This document shows, in pieces, positions 1 through 8,001 of a DNA stretch of 64,000 nt. A program made the translations under genes and the position numbers. Within the stretch, counting starts at the first letter, position 1; each line of letters starts with the position of its first letter. Below the pieces are notes generated by a model. The model had not been told where the DNA came from. It searched no databases and saw only the letters and a program-made list of their open reading frames with translations. This stretch comes from Prescottella equi (GTDB lineage: Bacteria; Actinomycetota; Actinomycetes; Mycobacteriales; Mycobacteriaceae): the NCBI RefSeq assembly GCF_020171745.1, contig NZ_JAIVAH010000012.1:232425-296424 (forward strand). The letters run 5' to 3'.

Positions 1-1605
1 GCGCACGATCCGTCCGGGCAGATCTATCTCGAGGTCGCCGCCGGTGTCACCACGTTCCTGCTCGCCGGTAGGTACGCGGAGTCGCGGGCCAAACGCCGAT
101 CCGGCGCCGCGCTGCGGGCGCTGCTCGAGGTGGGCGCCAAGGACGTCTCGGTGCTGCGGGACGGCACCGAACAGCGGATCCCGGTGTCGGCGTTGCGGGT
201 CGGCGACGAGTTCGTGGTGCGTCCCGGCGAGAAGATCGCGACCGACGGGACGGTCGTCCGGGGCAGCTCGGCCGTCGACACGTCGATGCTCACGGGCGAG
301 TCCGTGCCGGTCGAGATGGGCGAGGACGACGCCGTCGTCGGCGGCACGCTCAACACCGACGGCCTGCTCACCGTGCGGGCTCGACGCGTCGGATCCGACA
401 CCCAACTGGCGCACATCGCGAAACTCGTGACCGAGGCGCAGAGCGGCAAGGCCCACGCCCAGCGCCTCGCGGACCGGGTGTCGGCGGTGTTCGTGCCGGT
501 GGTCCTGGTGATCGCCGCGGTGACCCTCGCGGTGTGGCTGCTGCTGGGGCACGAGGCGACGGAGGCGTTCACGGCCGCGGTCGCCGTCCTGATCGTCGCG
601 TGCCCGTGCGCCCTGGGGCTCGCGACACCGACGGCGCTGCTGGTCGGGACCGGGCGCGGCGCCCAGCTGGGCATCCTCATCAAGGGGCCCGAGGTGCTCG
701 AGCAGACCCGCCGGATCGAGACGGTGGTGCTCGACAAGACCGGCACCGTCACCACCGGCCGGATGGAGTTCGAGGACGTCGTCGCGGCGCCGGGGGAGGA
801 CCGCGACCGGGTGCTGGCGCTGGCCGCGGCCGTCGAATCCGGGTCGGAGCACCCGGTGGCGCAGGCGATCGCGCGTGCCGTCCCGCAGCCGCTGCCGGTG
901 ACCGGGTTCGTGAACCGGCCCGGCATCGGCGTCGAGGGCGTCGTGGACGGACACGAGGTCCGTGTCGGCCGTGCGCAGGGCGAGGTCCCGTCCGAGGTGC
1001 GGGGCCTGCTCCCGGACGGCAGGACGTCGGTGATCGTGTCGTGGGACGGCCGGGTGCGGGGTGCACTGGTCGTCGCCGACGCCGTGAAGCCCAGCAGCGC
1101 CGAGGCGATCCGCGAGATCCGCGACCTCGGCATGACCCCGGTTCTGCTCACCGGCGATTCCGAGGCCGTCGCCACCGCGGTCGCGCGTGACGTCGGCATC
1201 GACCGGGTGATCGCGGAGGTGCTGCCCGACCAGAAGGCCGCGACGATCGCGCGGCTGCGCGAGGACGGTGCCGTCGCGATGGTCGGCGACGGCGTCAACG
1301 ACGCCGCAGCGCTCGCCACCGCCGACGTCGGCATCGCGATGGGCACGGGCACGGATGCGGCGATCGAGGCGAGCGACCTGACGCTCGTGCGCGGCGACCT
1401 GCGATCGGTGCCCGACGCGATCCGGTTGTCGCGGCGCACCCTCGCCACCATCGAGGGCAACCTGTTCTGGGCGTTCGCCTACAACGTCGCGGCGATCCCG
1501 CTGGCCGCGACCGGTCTGCTCAATCCGATGATCGCGGGTCTGGCGATGGCGCTGTCGTCGCTGTTCGTCGTCGGGAACAGCCTGCGACTGCGTCGCTTCC
1601 ACTGA
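1..1605 (+). CDS. copA: Copper-exporting P1B-type ATPase (CopA), 5' end missing
   Basis: ATP-driven export of Cu(I) across the cytoplasmic membrane. The gene runs in from the left edge; 534 residues remain, in frame from base 1. Numbered from the edge, one sees the actuator motif LTGESVPVE at 97-105, the metal-gating [10 protein letters not shown] at 201-210, the phosphorylation motif DKTGTV with Asp245, the nucleotide-binding SEHP with His284, and GDGVND at 429-434. The last membrane helices carry YN (about 494) and MALSS (516-520), which fit the YN and MxxSS metal-site signatures of Cu(I) ATPases rather than Zn/Cd pumps. Any N-terminal metal-binding domain and the first helices lie outside the window, so a regulator or chaperone cannot be judged. 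Silver transport is the only likely alternative. Confidence 0.95.
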   Translation, partial: AHDPSGQIYLEVAAGVTTFLLAGRYAESRAKRRSGAALRALLEVGAKDVSVLRDGTEQRIPVSALRVGDEFVVRPGEKIATDGTVVRGSSAVDTSMLTGESVPVEMGEDDAVVGGTLNTDGLLTVRARRVGSDTQLAHIAKLVTEAQSGKAHAQRLADRVSAVFVPVVLVIAAVTLAVWLLLGHEATEAFTAAVAVLIVACPCALGLATPTALLVGTGRGAQLGILIKGPEVLEQTRRIETVVLDKTGTVTTGRMEFEDVVAAPGEDRDRVLALAAAVESGSEHPVAQAIARAVPQPLPVTGFVNRPGIGVEGVVDGHEVRVGRAQGEVPSEVRGLLPDGRTSVIVSWDGRVRGALVVADAVKPSSAEAIREIRDLGMTPVLLTGDSEAVATAVARDVGIDRVIAEVLPDQKAATIARLREDGAVAMVGDGVNDAAALATADVGIAMGTGTDAAIEASDLTLVRGDLRSVPDAIRLSRRTLATIEGNLFWAFAYNVAAIPLAATGLLNPMIAGLAMALSSLFVVGNSLRLRRFH

Positions 1606-1733
1606 TCGAGGGCAGGGGCGCCGACGTCACAGGTATGGATCTCGGTGATCGTGGGTAAGTACGGCGTGCAGGGTTCCGTGTCGTTGCACTCGGCCGGGAC
1701 CGCAGTCGTCGTCCGTTCGGGAGGTTGCCGCCG

Positions 1734-1970
1734 ATGAGCTCGGCAAGAACACGGGTCGTTGCCGGAAGCCGCGAGTTCGCGTGGTCCGAGGGTTCGAGGG
1801 AGGGCGAGGATCAGGTGTCCTCGCCGGGATGGGTACTGGGCGTGGCCGCCTCGATGGTGCCCGGAGCGGTGACGATGCTGCTGGGGCGCTCCGTGCTCGA
1901 AGCCGTCACCGTCGTCGCGCTCACCGCCCTCGTCGTGGCGGCCTCGGCGTTGTTGCTTCCGTCCCGCTGA
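1734..1970 (+). CDS. Small predicted membrane protein
   Basis: Unrecognised 78-residue protein. The N-terminal 30 residues are polar. Two hydrophobic stretches follow (about residues 32-50 and 55-75), ending in LLLPSR, so a two-helix membrane hairpin is likely. I chose the ATG at 1734 because a GGGAGG ribosome site ends nine bases before it; a TTG at 1725 sits directly on that site. It lies 128 bases after copA with no terminator seen between, so co-transcription is possible, but no metal-binding motif is visible. Confidence 0.55.
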   Translation: MSSARTRVVAGSREFAWSEGSREGEDQVSSPGWVLGVAASMVPGAVTMLLGRSVLEAVTVVALTALVVAASALLLPSR

Positions 1971-2076
1971 TCTTCCTTCGTCGTGGATCAGTCTGTTGTG
2001 CAACGTATTACATGGACCCAGGTGGTGTGGAACAGTTGCCCGGCGGAACTTCCCGAGCGGTGCAAGACTCGTAGTC

Positions 2077-2547
2077 ATGAACAGGAACAGGATCGCCTCC
2101 GCAATCATGATCGCCGCTGCCACAGTCGCTTTCGCGACGGCGTGCAGCAGTGACGACAACGACTCGACCGATGCGTCGGTCACGGCGTCCGCCACGACGA
2201 CGGCTTCGTCGGCGTCAGACGACCTCGGAGACAAGGCTTCCGAGATGGCGTCCTCGGCGTCGAGTGCTGCGTCCAGCGTGGCAGCCGCGGCCGGCGACGC
2301 CGTGGACAGCGCCAAGCAGGCCGCGTTCGTCGCGGCCTTCCGCGCCTCGTACTCGGATCTGGCGACCGACCGCGACGACGATTCGATCGAGGCCATCACC
2401 GAGGACACGTGCGCGCTGCGTGAAAAGGGCGCGAGCGACGACGAATTGAAGGTGGCCGTCCAGGGCCTCGCCGCCAACGGCACGACGGTGCCGTCCGACG
2501 AGCAGGCGTCGCGAATCCTCGACATGGCGGTGGCCGCCTGTTCCTGA
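2077..2547 (+). CDS. DUF732-like lipoprotein or secreted protein
   Basis: A 156-residue exported protein of unknown function. A signal peptide (residues 1-22) ends in ATAC, a passable lipobox, so Cys23 may be lipidated. A long Ser/Ala/Thr-rich linker (25-85) leads to a C-terminal domain of about 70 residues with two Cys (in DTCALR and the terminal AACS). The spacing resembles DUF732, a small disulfide-bonded domain common in mycobacterial secreted proteins. The start at ATG 2077 gives a proper signal peptide; upstream in-frame starts do not. The DUF732 assignment is from pattern only. Confidence 0.7.
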   Translation: MNRNRIASAIMIAAATVAFATACSSDDNDSTDASVTASATTTASSASDDLGDKASEMASSASSAASSVAAAAGDAVDSAKQAAFVAAFRASYSDLATDRDDDSIEAITEDTCALREKGASDDELKVAVQGLAANGTTVPSDEQASRILDMAVAACS

Positions 2548-2642
2548 CCGGCCACGGCTCGTCTGTCGGCTTCGGCACAACTCGTCGGTGGGTCCGCGTA
2601 GGGTGAGCGGCACATCACAAGCTGACAGGGGAGGGGTCGTTC

Positions 2643-3845
2643 GTGCGCCGGTCGACGCTCGGAGGAGGGGCTGCCGTAGTGGCAGCGATCATCGGAATCG
2701 GGACGGCGCCGACGGCGTGCGCGGAACCCGTCGCGCCCGCGCCGCCCCTTCAGGTCACCACGGTGATCGACGGCCTCGCGAAGCCGTGGGATGTCGTGGT
2801 CGCCCCCGACGGCGCGATCCTCACCGGTGAACGCGCCGGCCGTTTCGTCGTCAAGCGTCCCGGCGGCGGTGTCGGCGAGGTGACCGCGGACCTGTCGGAT
2901 CTGTACGCCGAGGGCGAGACCGGGCTCATGGGCATCGCGCTCGCCTCGGATTTCGAGACCAGTCGCACGGTCTACACGTGCCAGGGGCACCGCGGATCGG
3001 GCAACGGTTCGCTCGGCTCGCTCGGAACAGGATCACTCGGGACCGGTTCGCTCGGTAGCGCGGCCGACGGCAACGACATCCGCGTCGTCTCGTGGACGGT
3101 GGACCCCGACTGGACGACGTTGACCCGCACCGGTGACGTCCTCACCGGGATCCCCACCGGCCAAGGCGGGCGCCACGGCGGTTGCCGGATCCTCGCGCAC
3201 CCGGACGGCACCCTCTATGTCGGGACGGGTGACACGGCGAGCCCGAAGGTTCCTCAGGACCGGAACTCGCTGGGCGGCAAGGTGTTGCACGTCAACCGGG
3301 ACGGTTCGCCCGCGGCGGGTAACCCGTTCCCGAACAGCCCGGTCTTCACGCTCGGGCACCGCAACGTGCAGGGCCTGGCGTTGCAGCCGGGCAGCGGTCG
3401 GCTCTACGGCATCGAGCAGGGCACTCGCCGGGACGACGAGGTGAACCTGCTCGCGGCCGGCAACAACTACGGGTACCGCCCTGATCGTGCCCCGCTCGTC
3501 TATGACGAGAGCGTTCCGATGACCGACCCGGATCGTGTCCCCGGTGCGGTTGCGGCGGTGTGGAGTTCGGGTGCGCCGACCATCGCGACCCCGGGTGGCA
3601 CGTTCGTCTCCGGGCCCGCGTGGGGTGAGTGGGACGGCGCGCTCGCGGTCACCGCCCAGCAGGGGCGCAAGATGTTGCTGCTGAAACTGTCCGACGACGG
3701 TACCGCCGTGACCGAGACGGAGTCGGTGCTCACCGATCAGGGACGCCTGCGCTCGGCCACCCGGATGCCCGACGGCAGCCTGCTGGTCACCACCGACAAC
3801 GGATCGGGTGACAAGGTGCTCCGCGTCGCCCCCGCGGCATCGTAG
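2643..3845 (+). CDS. PQQ-dependent sugar dehydrogenase-type beta-propeller, exported
   Basis: A 400-residue protein of the glucose/sorbosone dehydrogenase family. Its members are periplasmic or extracytoplasmic six-bladed propellers that often oxidise sugars with PQQ. A signal peptide ends near PTACAEP (residues 20-28). Family hallmarks are LAKPWDVVVAPDG, HGGCRILAHPDGTLYVGTGD, GGKVLHVNRDG and GHRNVQGLA. The GTG start at 2643 follows GGGAGGGG. An unusual low-complexity insert of GSLG-type repeats lies near residues 118-140, in place of a normal loop. Substrate and true cofactor use cannot be read from sequence; many actinobacterial members have no proven PQQ enzyme activity. Confidence 0.85.
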   Translation: MRRSTLGGGAAVVAAIIGIGTAPTACAEPVAPAPPLQVTTVIDGLAKPWDVVVAPDGAILTGERAGRFVVKRPGGGVGEVTADLSDLYAEGETGLMGIALASDFETSRTVYTCQGHRGSGNGSLGSLGTGSLGTGSLGSAADGNDIRVVSWTVDPDWTTLTRTGDVLTGIPTGQGGRHGGCRILAHPDGTLYVGTGDTASPKVPQDRNSLGGKVLHVNRDGSPAAGNPFPNSPVFTLGHRNVQGLALQPGSGRLYGIEQGTRRDDEVNLLAAGNNYGYRPDRAPLVYDESVPMTDPDRVPGAVAAVWSSGAPTIATPGGTFVSGPAWGEWDGALAVTAQQGRKMLLLKLSDDGTAVTETESVLTDQGRLRSATRMPDGSLLVTTDNGSGDKVLRVAPAAS

Positions 3846-3854
3846 GAGCAAGTC

Positions 3855-4766
3855 GTGTGTGCACCCGAGGTGATGACGCATGTCCACCGCACGATCGGTG
3901 AGACCGGGCCGAGGATGACCCGACGAGGGCTGCTCGGTGCCGCCGGCCTGGCGGCACTCGGCGGGGTGCTCGCTCCCAGGGTTGCTGCCGCCACTCCCGC
4001 GGCCCCGGCGATCTCGATCCAGGCCCGCTCGATCGTCGATCTCACCCACACGCTCACCGCCGATTTCCCGGTGTGGCCGGGCAGCGAGGCGTTTGCGATG
4101 GAGCCCGTCGTCGTGATCGACCCGAGTCCACTCGGGTCGATCACAGGATCACTGGGTGGATCCTCCGGACCGGCGCACGGCGAGTTCCTCGTCAATCGCG
4201 TCTCGTACTGCGAGCACGTCGGGACTCACGTCGACGCGCCGGCCCACAAGATCGCCGACGGCTGCACGGTCGAGGAGTTGCCGATCGAGGACTTCGTCGC
4301 ACCCATCGTCGTCGTGGACATCTCGGACAGGGCCCGCGCCGATGCGGACGCTGTGCTCACGGTTGCCGATCTCGAGGCTTGGGAACGTGCGCACGGGCGA
4401 CTACCCGCGCGGTCGGTGGTCGCGATGAACTCCGGGTGGGACGCGCACGTCGCGAACCCGAGTAAGTACGTGGGGTTGGACCTGACGGGGACTCCACACT
4501 CCCCGGGATTCGACCCCGACGCGGTCACGTTCCTCGTCGAGGAGCGCGACATCGTGGCGATCGGGGTGGACACACTGAGCCTGGACGCCGCGCGCAGTCG
4601 CACGTACGGCGCGCACGTCGCGGCCCTCGGCGCGGGTAAGTACGGCATCGAATCGCTCGCGAACCTGTCGGCGTTGCCGCCGGTGGGTGCCACCGTCGTG
4701 GTCGGGGCGCCCAAGCATCGCGGCGGGTCGGGTGGGCCGTGCCGGGTGTTGGCGTTCGTGGACTGA
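3855..4766 (+). CDS. Tat-exported cyclase-family (kynurenine formamidase-like) hydrolase
   Basis: A 303-residue member of the metal-dependent cyclase/arylformamidase family. The metal-site motif HVGTHVDAPAH lies near residue 118. The N-terminus has a twin-arginine signal (TRRGLLGAAGLAALGG, residues 22-37) ending at VAAATPA, implying export folded with its metal. GTG 3855 is preferred because AGGAG lies six bases upstream; ATG 3915 would still keep the Tat motif. It starts ten bases after the sugar dehydrogenase stop, so the two exported enzymes probably form an operon. Substrate is unknown; N-formylkynurenine is only one possibility. Confidence 0.85.
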   Translation: MCAPEVMTHVHRTIGETGPRMTRRGLLGAAGLAALGGVLAPRVAAATPAAPAISIQARSIVDLTHTLTADFPVWPGSEAFAMEPVVVIDPSPLGSITGSLGGSSGPAHGEFLVNRVSYCEHVGTHVDAPAHKIADGCTVEELPIEDFVAPIVVVDISDRARADADAVLTVADLEAWERAHGRLPARSVVAMNSGWDAHVANPSKYVGLDLTGTPHSPGFDPDAVTFLVEERDIVAIGVDTLSLDAARSRTYGAHVAALGAGKYGIESLANLSALPPVGATVVVGAPKHRGGSGGPCRVLAFVD

Positions 4767-4789
4767 CCCACACCGGCACGTCGAGTCAC

Positions 4790-5770
4790 TCAGTCGGTGA
4801 TCGCGGTTTCGCCGGGATGCAGTGCGGCCTGCAGTGCCGCGAGGGTATCGGCGTCGAATTCGCTCTGGTACAGAACTGTGGCCCAGTCGAACTCGTCGGT
4901 CGACCAGCGCTGAATGTCTCCGTGCCAGCGGAGGTTCCACCGCTGATCGGATCGGGGACGGCGTGCGAGCATGCCATTGACGAACCCGGCGGCGATGGAC
5001 GCCTGGAATGCACCGGTTCCCTTGTTGAGGGTGTGAATGCTCTCGACCCGCAGCGGGAGCGGTATCCGGACGACGGGCAGACTGTCGGCGACGTTGGTGT
5101 GGAACCACTCGAGCCTGTTCGCGTCGTCGGCTCGGGCCAGTTCTGTGCGTGCGCGATGCTCTTCGTCGAAGTCGCGAGACGGCCCGGTCCAGGTGAACAG
5201 TTCACGGCCGACGGGTTCCCCGACCGTGATCTCGGTGTAGGCGACTTCCACCTCGGCGGTGTCGTTTCGCTGCTCGAGCACAGCGCCGCTCTCGCGATCG
5301 ACGATGATCCGCAGGAGACCTGCCTTACGCGGTCCGGGCGCCAGGTCCACTGCCCAGCAGTCTCTTCCGAGGAACGTGACGTCCTCGATCGGCCCGGCCG
5401 GTCGGGTGTAGTCGTCGCCGAGCCAGTCGTGTGCGGGCCGGTTGGACAGCAGTTCGCTCCCGGTGCCGAGGTAGCGGACGTGGCGGGCGTCGCTGCGGAT
5501 CGGTGGCTCGTCGGTCGGTCCGAACTGCCACGCGCTGACGCCGTCGGTGATGAACACCGGCCGCCCGTCGGGGGTTTCGATCCGCATCCTGGATCGGTCG
5601 CGCCAGACGCGGATATCGCCGCCGCCGACCCCGACGACGACCGGTTCACGGTCCGCGGCAAACGCGAAGTTGATTCGCTCGGGTGCGTCCGGCGTCTTCC
5701 GGATTACACCCCTCGTCGGCAGGCTCGGTCCGTCGGCCATCGTCACCAGTACCTCGACCCACGCCGTCAT
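4790..5770 (-). CDS. Conserved hypothetical protein, LolA/RseB-like fold suspected
   Basis: A 326-residue cytoplasmic protein without signal peptide. The pattern of short beta strands with RMRIETPDGRPVFITDG, followed by GLLRIIVDRESGAVL, resembles actinobacterial proteins with a LolA/RseB-like half-barrel. I recognise no catalytic motif. The start ATG at 5768-5770 is the first in frame. It is convergent with the cyclase gene (23-base gap) and divergent from the nitroreductase at 5890. Function is unknown. Confidence 0.65.
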   Translation of the reverse strand: MTAWVEVLVTMADGPSLPTRGVIRKTPDAPERINFAFAADREPVVVGVGGGDIRVWRDRSRMRIETPDGRPVFITDGVSAWQFGPTDEPPIRSDARHVRYLGTGSELLSNRPAHDWLGDDYTRPAGPIEDVTFLGRDCWAVDLAPGPRKAGLLRIIVDRESGAVLEQRNDTAEVEVAYTEITVGEPVGRELFTWTGPSRDFDEEHRARTELARADDANRLEWFHTNVADSLPVVRIPLPLRVESIHTLNKGTGAFQASIAAGFVNGMLARRPRSDQRWNLRWHGDIQRWSTDEFDWATVLYQSEFDADTLAALQAALHPGETAITD

Positions 5771-5889
5771 CGTTCCCCCTCGAATCGTCCGGTTCGTCCC
5801 AAGCTACCGCGCGGGGTGGTGCCGGTACCGTGATCGATCCGCGCCGCCGCGTCGGTGACATACCGGCGGATGGCGCTCATACTGCGGTC

Positions 5890-6285
5890 ATGGCATACCT
5901 GAAACCGCCGCTGCTGGTCCGCGAGGTGTTCAACCGTATCGCCCTCGCGACCGGCATCAGCGGCACCGAGAAGATCACCGTCACCGGCCGGCGCAGTCAC
6001 GAACCGCGCTCGGTGCCCGTCGTCCCCGTCGACGTCGACGGGGTGCGCTACCTGGTCTCCACGCGTGGCGAATCGGAGTGGGTCCGGAACCTGCGCGCCA
6101 GCCCCGAGGTGGACGTGAGCCGCCGCGGCCACACCGTGCACTACAACGCCGCCGAGGTCCCTGTCGCGGATCGGGATCCCATCATCGCGGCCTACCGGGC
6201 CAAGGCGGGCAGGACGGTGGAGGGGTACTGGGAGAAGCTGCCGGAACCCGTGGACCACCCGGTCTTCGCGCTCACGACCGGCTAG
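5890..6285 (+). CDS. Deazaflavin (F420)-dependent nitroreductase-family protein
   Basis: A 131-residue protein of the Ddn-like F420H2-dependent quinone/nitro reductase family (split beta-barrel). The family region includes ITVTGRRSHEPRSVPVV near residue 30 and RYLVSTRGESEWVRNLRA near residue 58, the typical 'Gxx...W.rNlra' block. An actinobacterium of this kind is expected to make F420, and an LLM-class F420 enzyme also lies at 24 kb. The start at ATG 5890 gives normal family length. Members may reduce quinones; the substrate here is not known. Confidence 0.8.
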   Translation: MAYLKPPLLVREVFNRIALATGISGTEKITVTGRRSHEPRSVPVVPVDVDGVRYLVSTRGESEWVRNLRASPEVDVSRRGHTVHYNAAEVPVADRDPIIAAYRAKAGRTVEGYWEKLPEPVDHPVFALTTG

Positions 6286-7744
6286 CCGCGGGGCGCGGGA
6301 CTCGGGGCTCGGCCCCGGTCGCCGCATGACCCGCAGATCGCCGCCGGGAACGCCGCGGCCCGCGTGCCATCCCGCGGTGGCCGGCACCCGGTTCGGGTGC
6401 CGGCTGCAGAATCATGCGGCTCGTGGGCCTGCGCGGTTGTGGGCAGGGATGGGTTTCTTGTACGGATCCACCGTCGATGGCGGTGTGAACCTGGGGGCAC
6501 CCCCTGCACGAAGTGCTTGGGGGAGGATGTCTGTCGGCGCCGACGATCACTTCCCAGTGCGAGTGATGGAGCAGCCTGTGGTGATAGCCGCAGAGGAGCA
6601 CGAGGTTGTCGAGGTCTGTGGGTCCGCCGTCGGCCCAGTGCATCACGTGGTGGCCTTCGCAGTGGGCGGGAGGTGCACCGCAGCCGGGGAAGGCACAGCC
6701 GTGGTCGCGGGCAACCAACGCGCGCCGCTGCTTCTTCGACACGGTCCTGTTGGTGCGCCCCAGGTCGATCGGGACGCCGTCACTCATGACGATGGGGGTG
6801 AGGTGGCAGTCGCAGGCGAGCCGTCGGGCGGTCGCGATGGAGAGTGGTCCCATGTGTGGCATACGCGCAACGTCCCTGTCGCCGAACAGGTCCGGATCGC
6901 CGTCTGATCCCGCCCACTCGTGGTCGGCGTCGCTGCATGCGAGATCGCTGGCGTTCACATGTAGGGACAGGTGCGGTCGTTCGCCGCCTTCGATGGGTGC
7001 GTCGCCGGAGTCGAGGTAGCGGCGCAGTATCTCGGCGAACGCATCGGCTCGCTGCCGTGCCGGGGTGCGGGCGCCGGCGGGGTCGTCCATCGGGTTGCGG
7101 GGCTTGGTCAACGCGGACAGCGCGGTCAGGAGCATTTCACCGGTGACGGCGTCGAGATCCCCCTTGACCGCGACCCGCCCGTTCAACGTCTTCGAGGCGT
7201 GGAACTCGTTGCGTTCGCTGTCTTCACTGGGTGGGAGTTCGTCGGATTCGAAGATCCGCTCGAGACGGGAGATGCAGGTGCGGACCGTCGTGGTGGTGGC
7301 TGTGGGTCCGGTGGCGCTGTCCAGCAGCACTTTCCGGCACGAATCGAGTGCCTCGTTCGGCATGCCGCGGGGCGGTGTCTCGCAGAACTTCCCAATCAAC
7401 GCGGCATGCTCCGCCGACACCGCACCGGAGTTGAACGCGTCGGCGACCTCGGGCTGCCGGCCGAGCATGCGCCCCAACGCGAGGATCCGTCCCGCGGTCG
7501 ACACTTCCAGAAGGGTGTTGGCGGCCAGCCACTGCTTGACGCTGCGGAATCCGAGGGTGTCGAACGAAACGGCGCGCTCGTCGATTTCGGCGATGGCAGC
7601 AGCACGTAGTGCTTCGAGTTGTTCGAGCGCATGGCAGATGTCCAGGGTGGTCTGCAGCAGCAAGACTTCGGGCAGCGTGTGCACGTCTTCAGGTCGCGGC
7701 GCGGCGACTGCGACGAGCGAATTATTGAGTCCCCCCGGATTCAT
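6272..7744 (-). CDS. DUF222/HNH endonuclease (13E12-type), 3' end frameshifted by a palindromic insertion
   Basis: A 490-residue open frame. The N-terminal half is DUF222 (about 30-280). The C-terminal HNH nuclease block reads CAFPGCG, HCEGHHVMHWADGG and LDNLVLLCGYHHRLLH (about 345-400). The ordinary family C-terminus is broken after GADRHP. If the 33-base block at 6492-6524 is removed, leaving two bases, the frame restores a usual tail (HPWF followed by PAHNRAG) ending at a TGA at 6412-6414, just before a hairpin at 6381-6403. The present frame instead runs on for about 45 residues of unrelated sequence to 6272. The HNH core is intact, so activity may survive. A LexA-type SOS box lies just upstream. 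Confidence 0.85.
   Translation of the reverse strand: MNPGGLNNSLVAVAAPRPEDVHTLPEVLLLQTTLDICHALEQLEALRAAAIAEIDERAVSFDTLGFRSVKQWLAANTLLEVSTAGRILALGRMLGRQPEVADAFNSGAVSAEHAALIGKFCETPPRGMPNEALDSCRKVLLDSATGPTATTTTVRTCISRLERIFESDELPPSEDSERNEFHASKTLNGRVAVKGDLDAVTGEMLLTALSALTKPRNPMDDPAGARTPARQRADAFAEILRRYLDSGDAPIEGGERPHLSLHVNASDLACSDADHEWAGSDGDPDLFGDRDVARMPHMGPLSIATARRLACDCHLTPIVMSDGVPIDLGRTNRTVSKKQRRALVARDHGCAFPGCGAPPAHCEGHHVMHWADGGPTDLDNLVLLCGYHHRLLHHSHWEVIVGADRHPPPSTSCRGCPQVHTAIDGGSVQETHPCPQPRRPTSRMILQPAPEPGAGHRGMARGPRRSRRRSAGHAATGAEPRVPRPAASRS
6381..6403 (-). terminator. Hairpin, original terminator of the DUF222/HNH gene
   Basis: Perfect nine-base inverted repeat (CCGGCACCC and GGGTGCCGG) around a five-base loop. 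It lies directly after the reconstructed ancestral stop codon (6412-6414), but is now inside the extended reading frame. Confidence 0.6.
6492..6524. repeat. Short GC-rich palindromic element inserted in the HNH gene
   Basis: A 33-base block able to form a hairpin: GCAC and GTGC around TTC, enclosed by CCCCC and GGGGG arms, with a second CCCCC beyond. Compared with the expected coding sequence it adds 31 bases and shifts the frame. It resembles the small REP/MITE-like palindromes scattered in many actinobacterial genomes. I saw no second copy in this window. Confidence 0.7.
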
Positions 7745-7760
7745 GACTCGATTGTAGTTC

Positions 7761-7772
7761 GAACATATGTTC
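7761..7772. promoter_or_regulatory. LexA (SOS) box
   Basis: GAACATATGTTC, a perfect palindrome within a TCGAAC/GTTC context, matches the Gram-positive and mycobacterial LexA consensus (GAAC, four bases, GTTC). It sits 16 bases before the start codon of the DUF222/HNH gene, implying DNA-damage induction. The same family (13E12 repeats) in mycobacteria is known to carry SOS boxes. Confidence 0.8.
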
Positions 7773-7830
7773 TAGTCAATGGCTGTCTGGGGTGTCGTGG
7801 GTCATTCCACCTGGCACTGTTTCGGCGATA

Positions 7831-7995
7831 GAGTGCTCGTTGTCGGCCATGACGGGTGTGACGAGCCCTGAGCCGGTATCGGCTGGTCACCGAGTAAAAG
7901 GGACCATCAGAGGCAGCGTTCTTCGCTGCGAAGGTGTGGTGGCACCGCGACGGACCCGATCGCCCACACCTCCCGGGGACAACAACCAGGAGGTG
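7831..7995 (+). promoter_or_regulatory. Translational T-box riboswitch, aspartate type
   Basis: Leader of the aspS gene. It reads tRNA-Asp charging and controls access to the ribosome site. Visible parts: an ultrashort stem I (GCTCGT 7835-7840 with ACGAGC 7861-7866) holding candidate GAC specifier triplets at 7851-7853 and 7860-7862; hairpins AGCCG/CGGCT (7871-7884) and GCAGCG/CGCTGC (7913-7929); and the T-box bulge with TGGC at 7940-7943 inside helix GGTGTGG (7933-7939)/CCACACC (7964-7970). In the alternative fold CACCTCC (7967-7973) pairs with GGAGGTG (7989-7995) and hides the Shine-Dalgarno. TGGC would pair with a tRNA ending GCCA, and tRNA-Asp has discriminator G73. The layout is that of the class II actinobacterial ileS T-boxes. 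Stem boundaries were folded by eye. Confidence 0.85.
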
Positions 7996-8001
7996 AGCAT
8001 C

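Noticed and set aside
24..1460. Long reverse-strand open frame (478 codons) opposite copA
   Set aside because: Ser/Thr/Arg-rich composition typical of the antisense of a high-GC gene; no motifs, while the forward frame has every P-type ATPase motif.
1479..2990. 503-codon reverse frame across several small genes
   Set aside because: It crosses copA, the lipoprotein and intergenic DNA without domain content; a GC-driven shadow.
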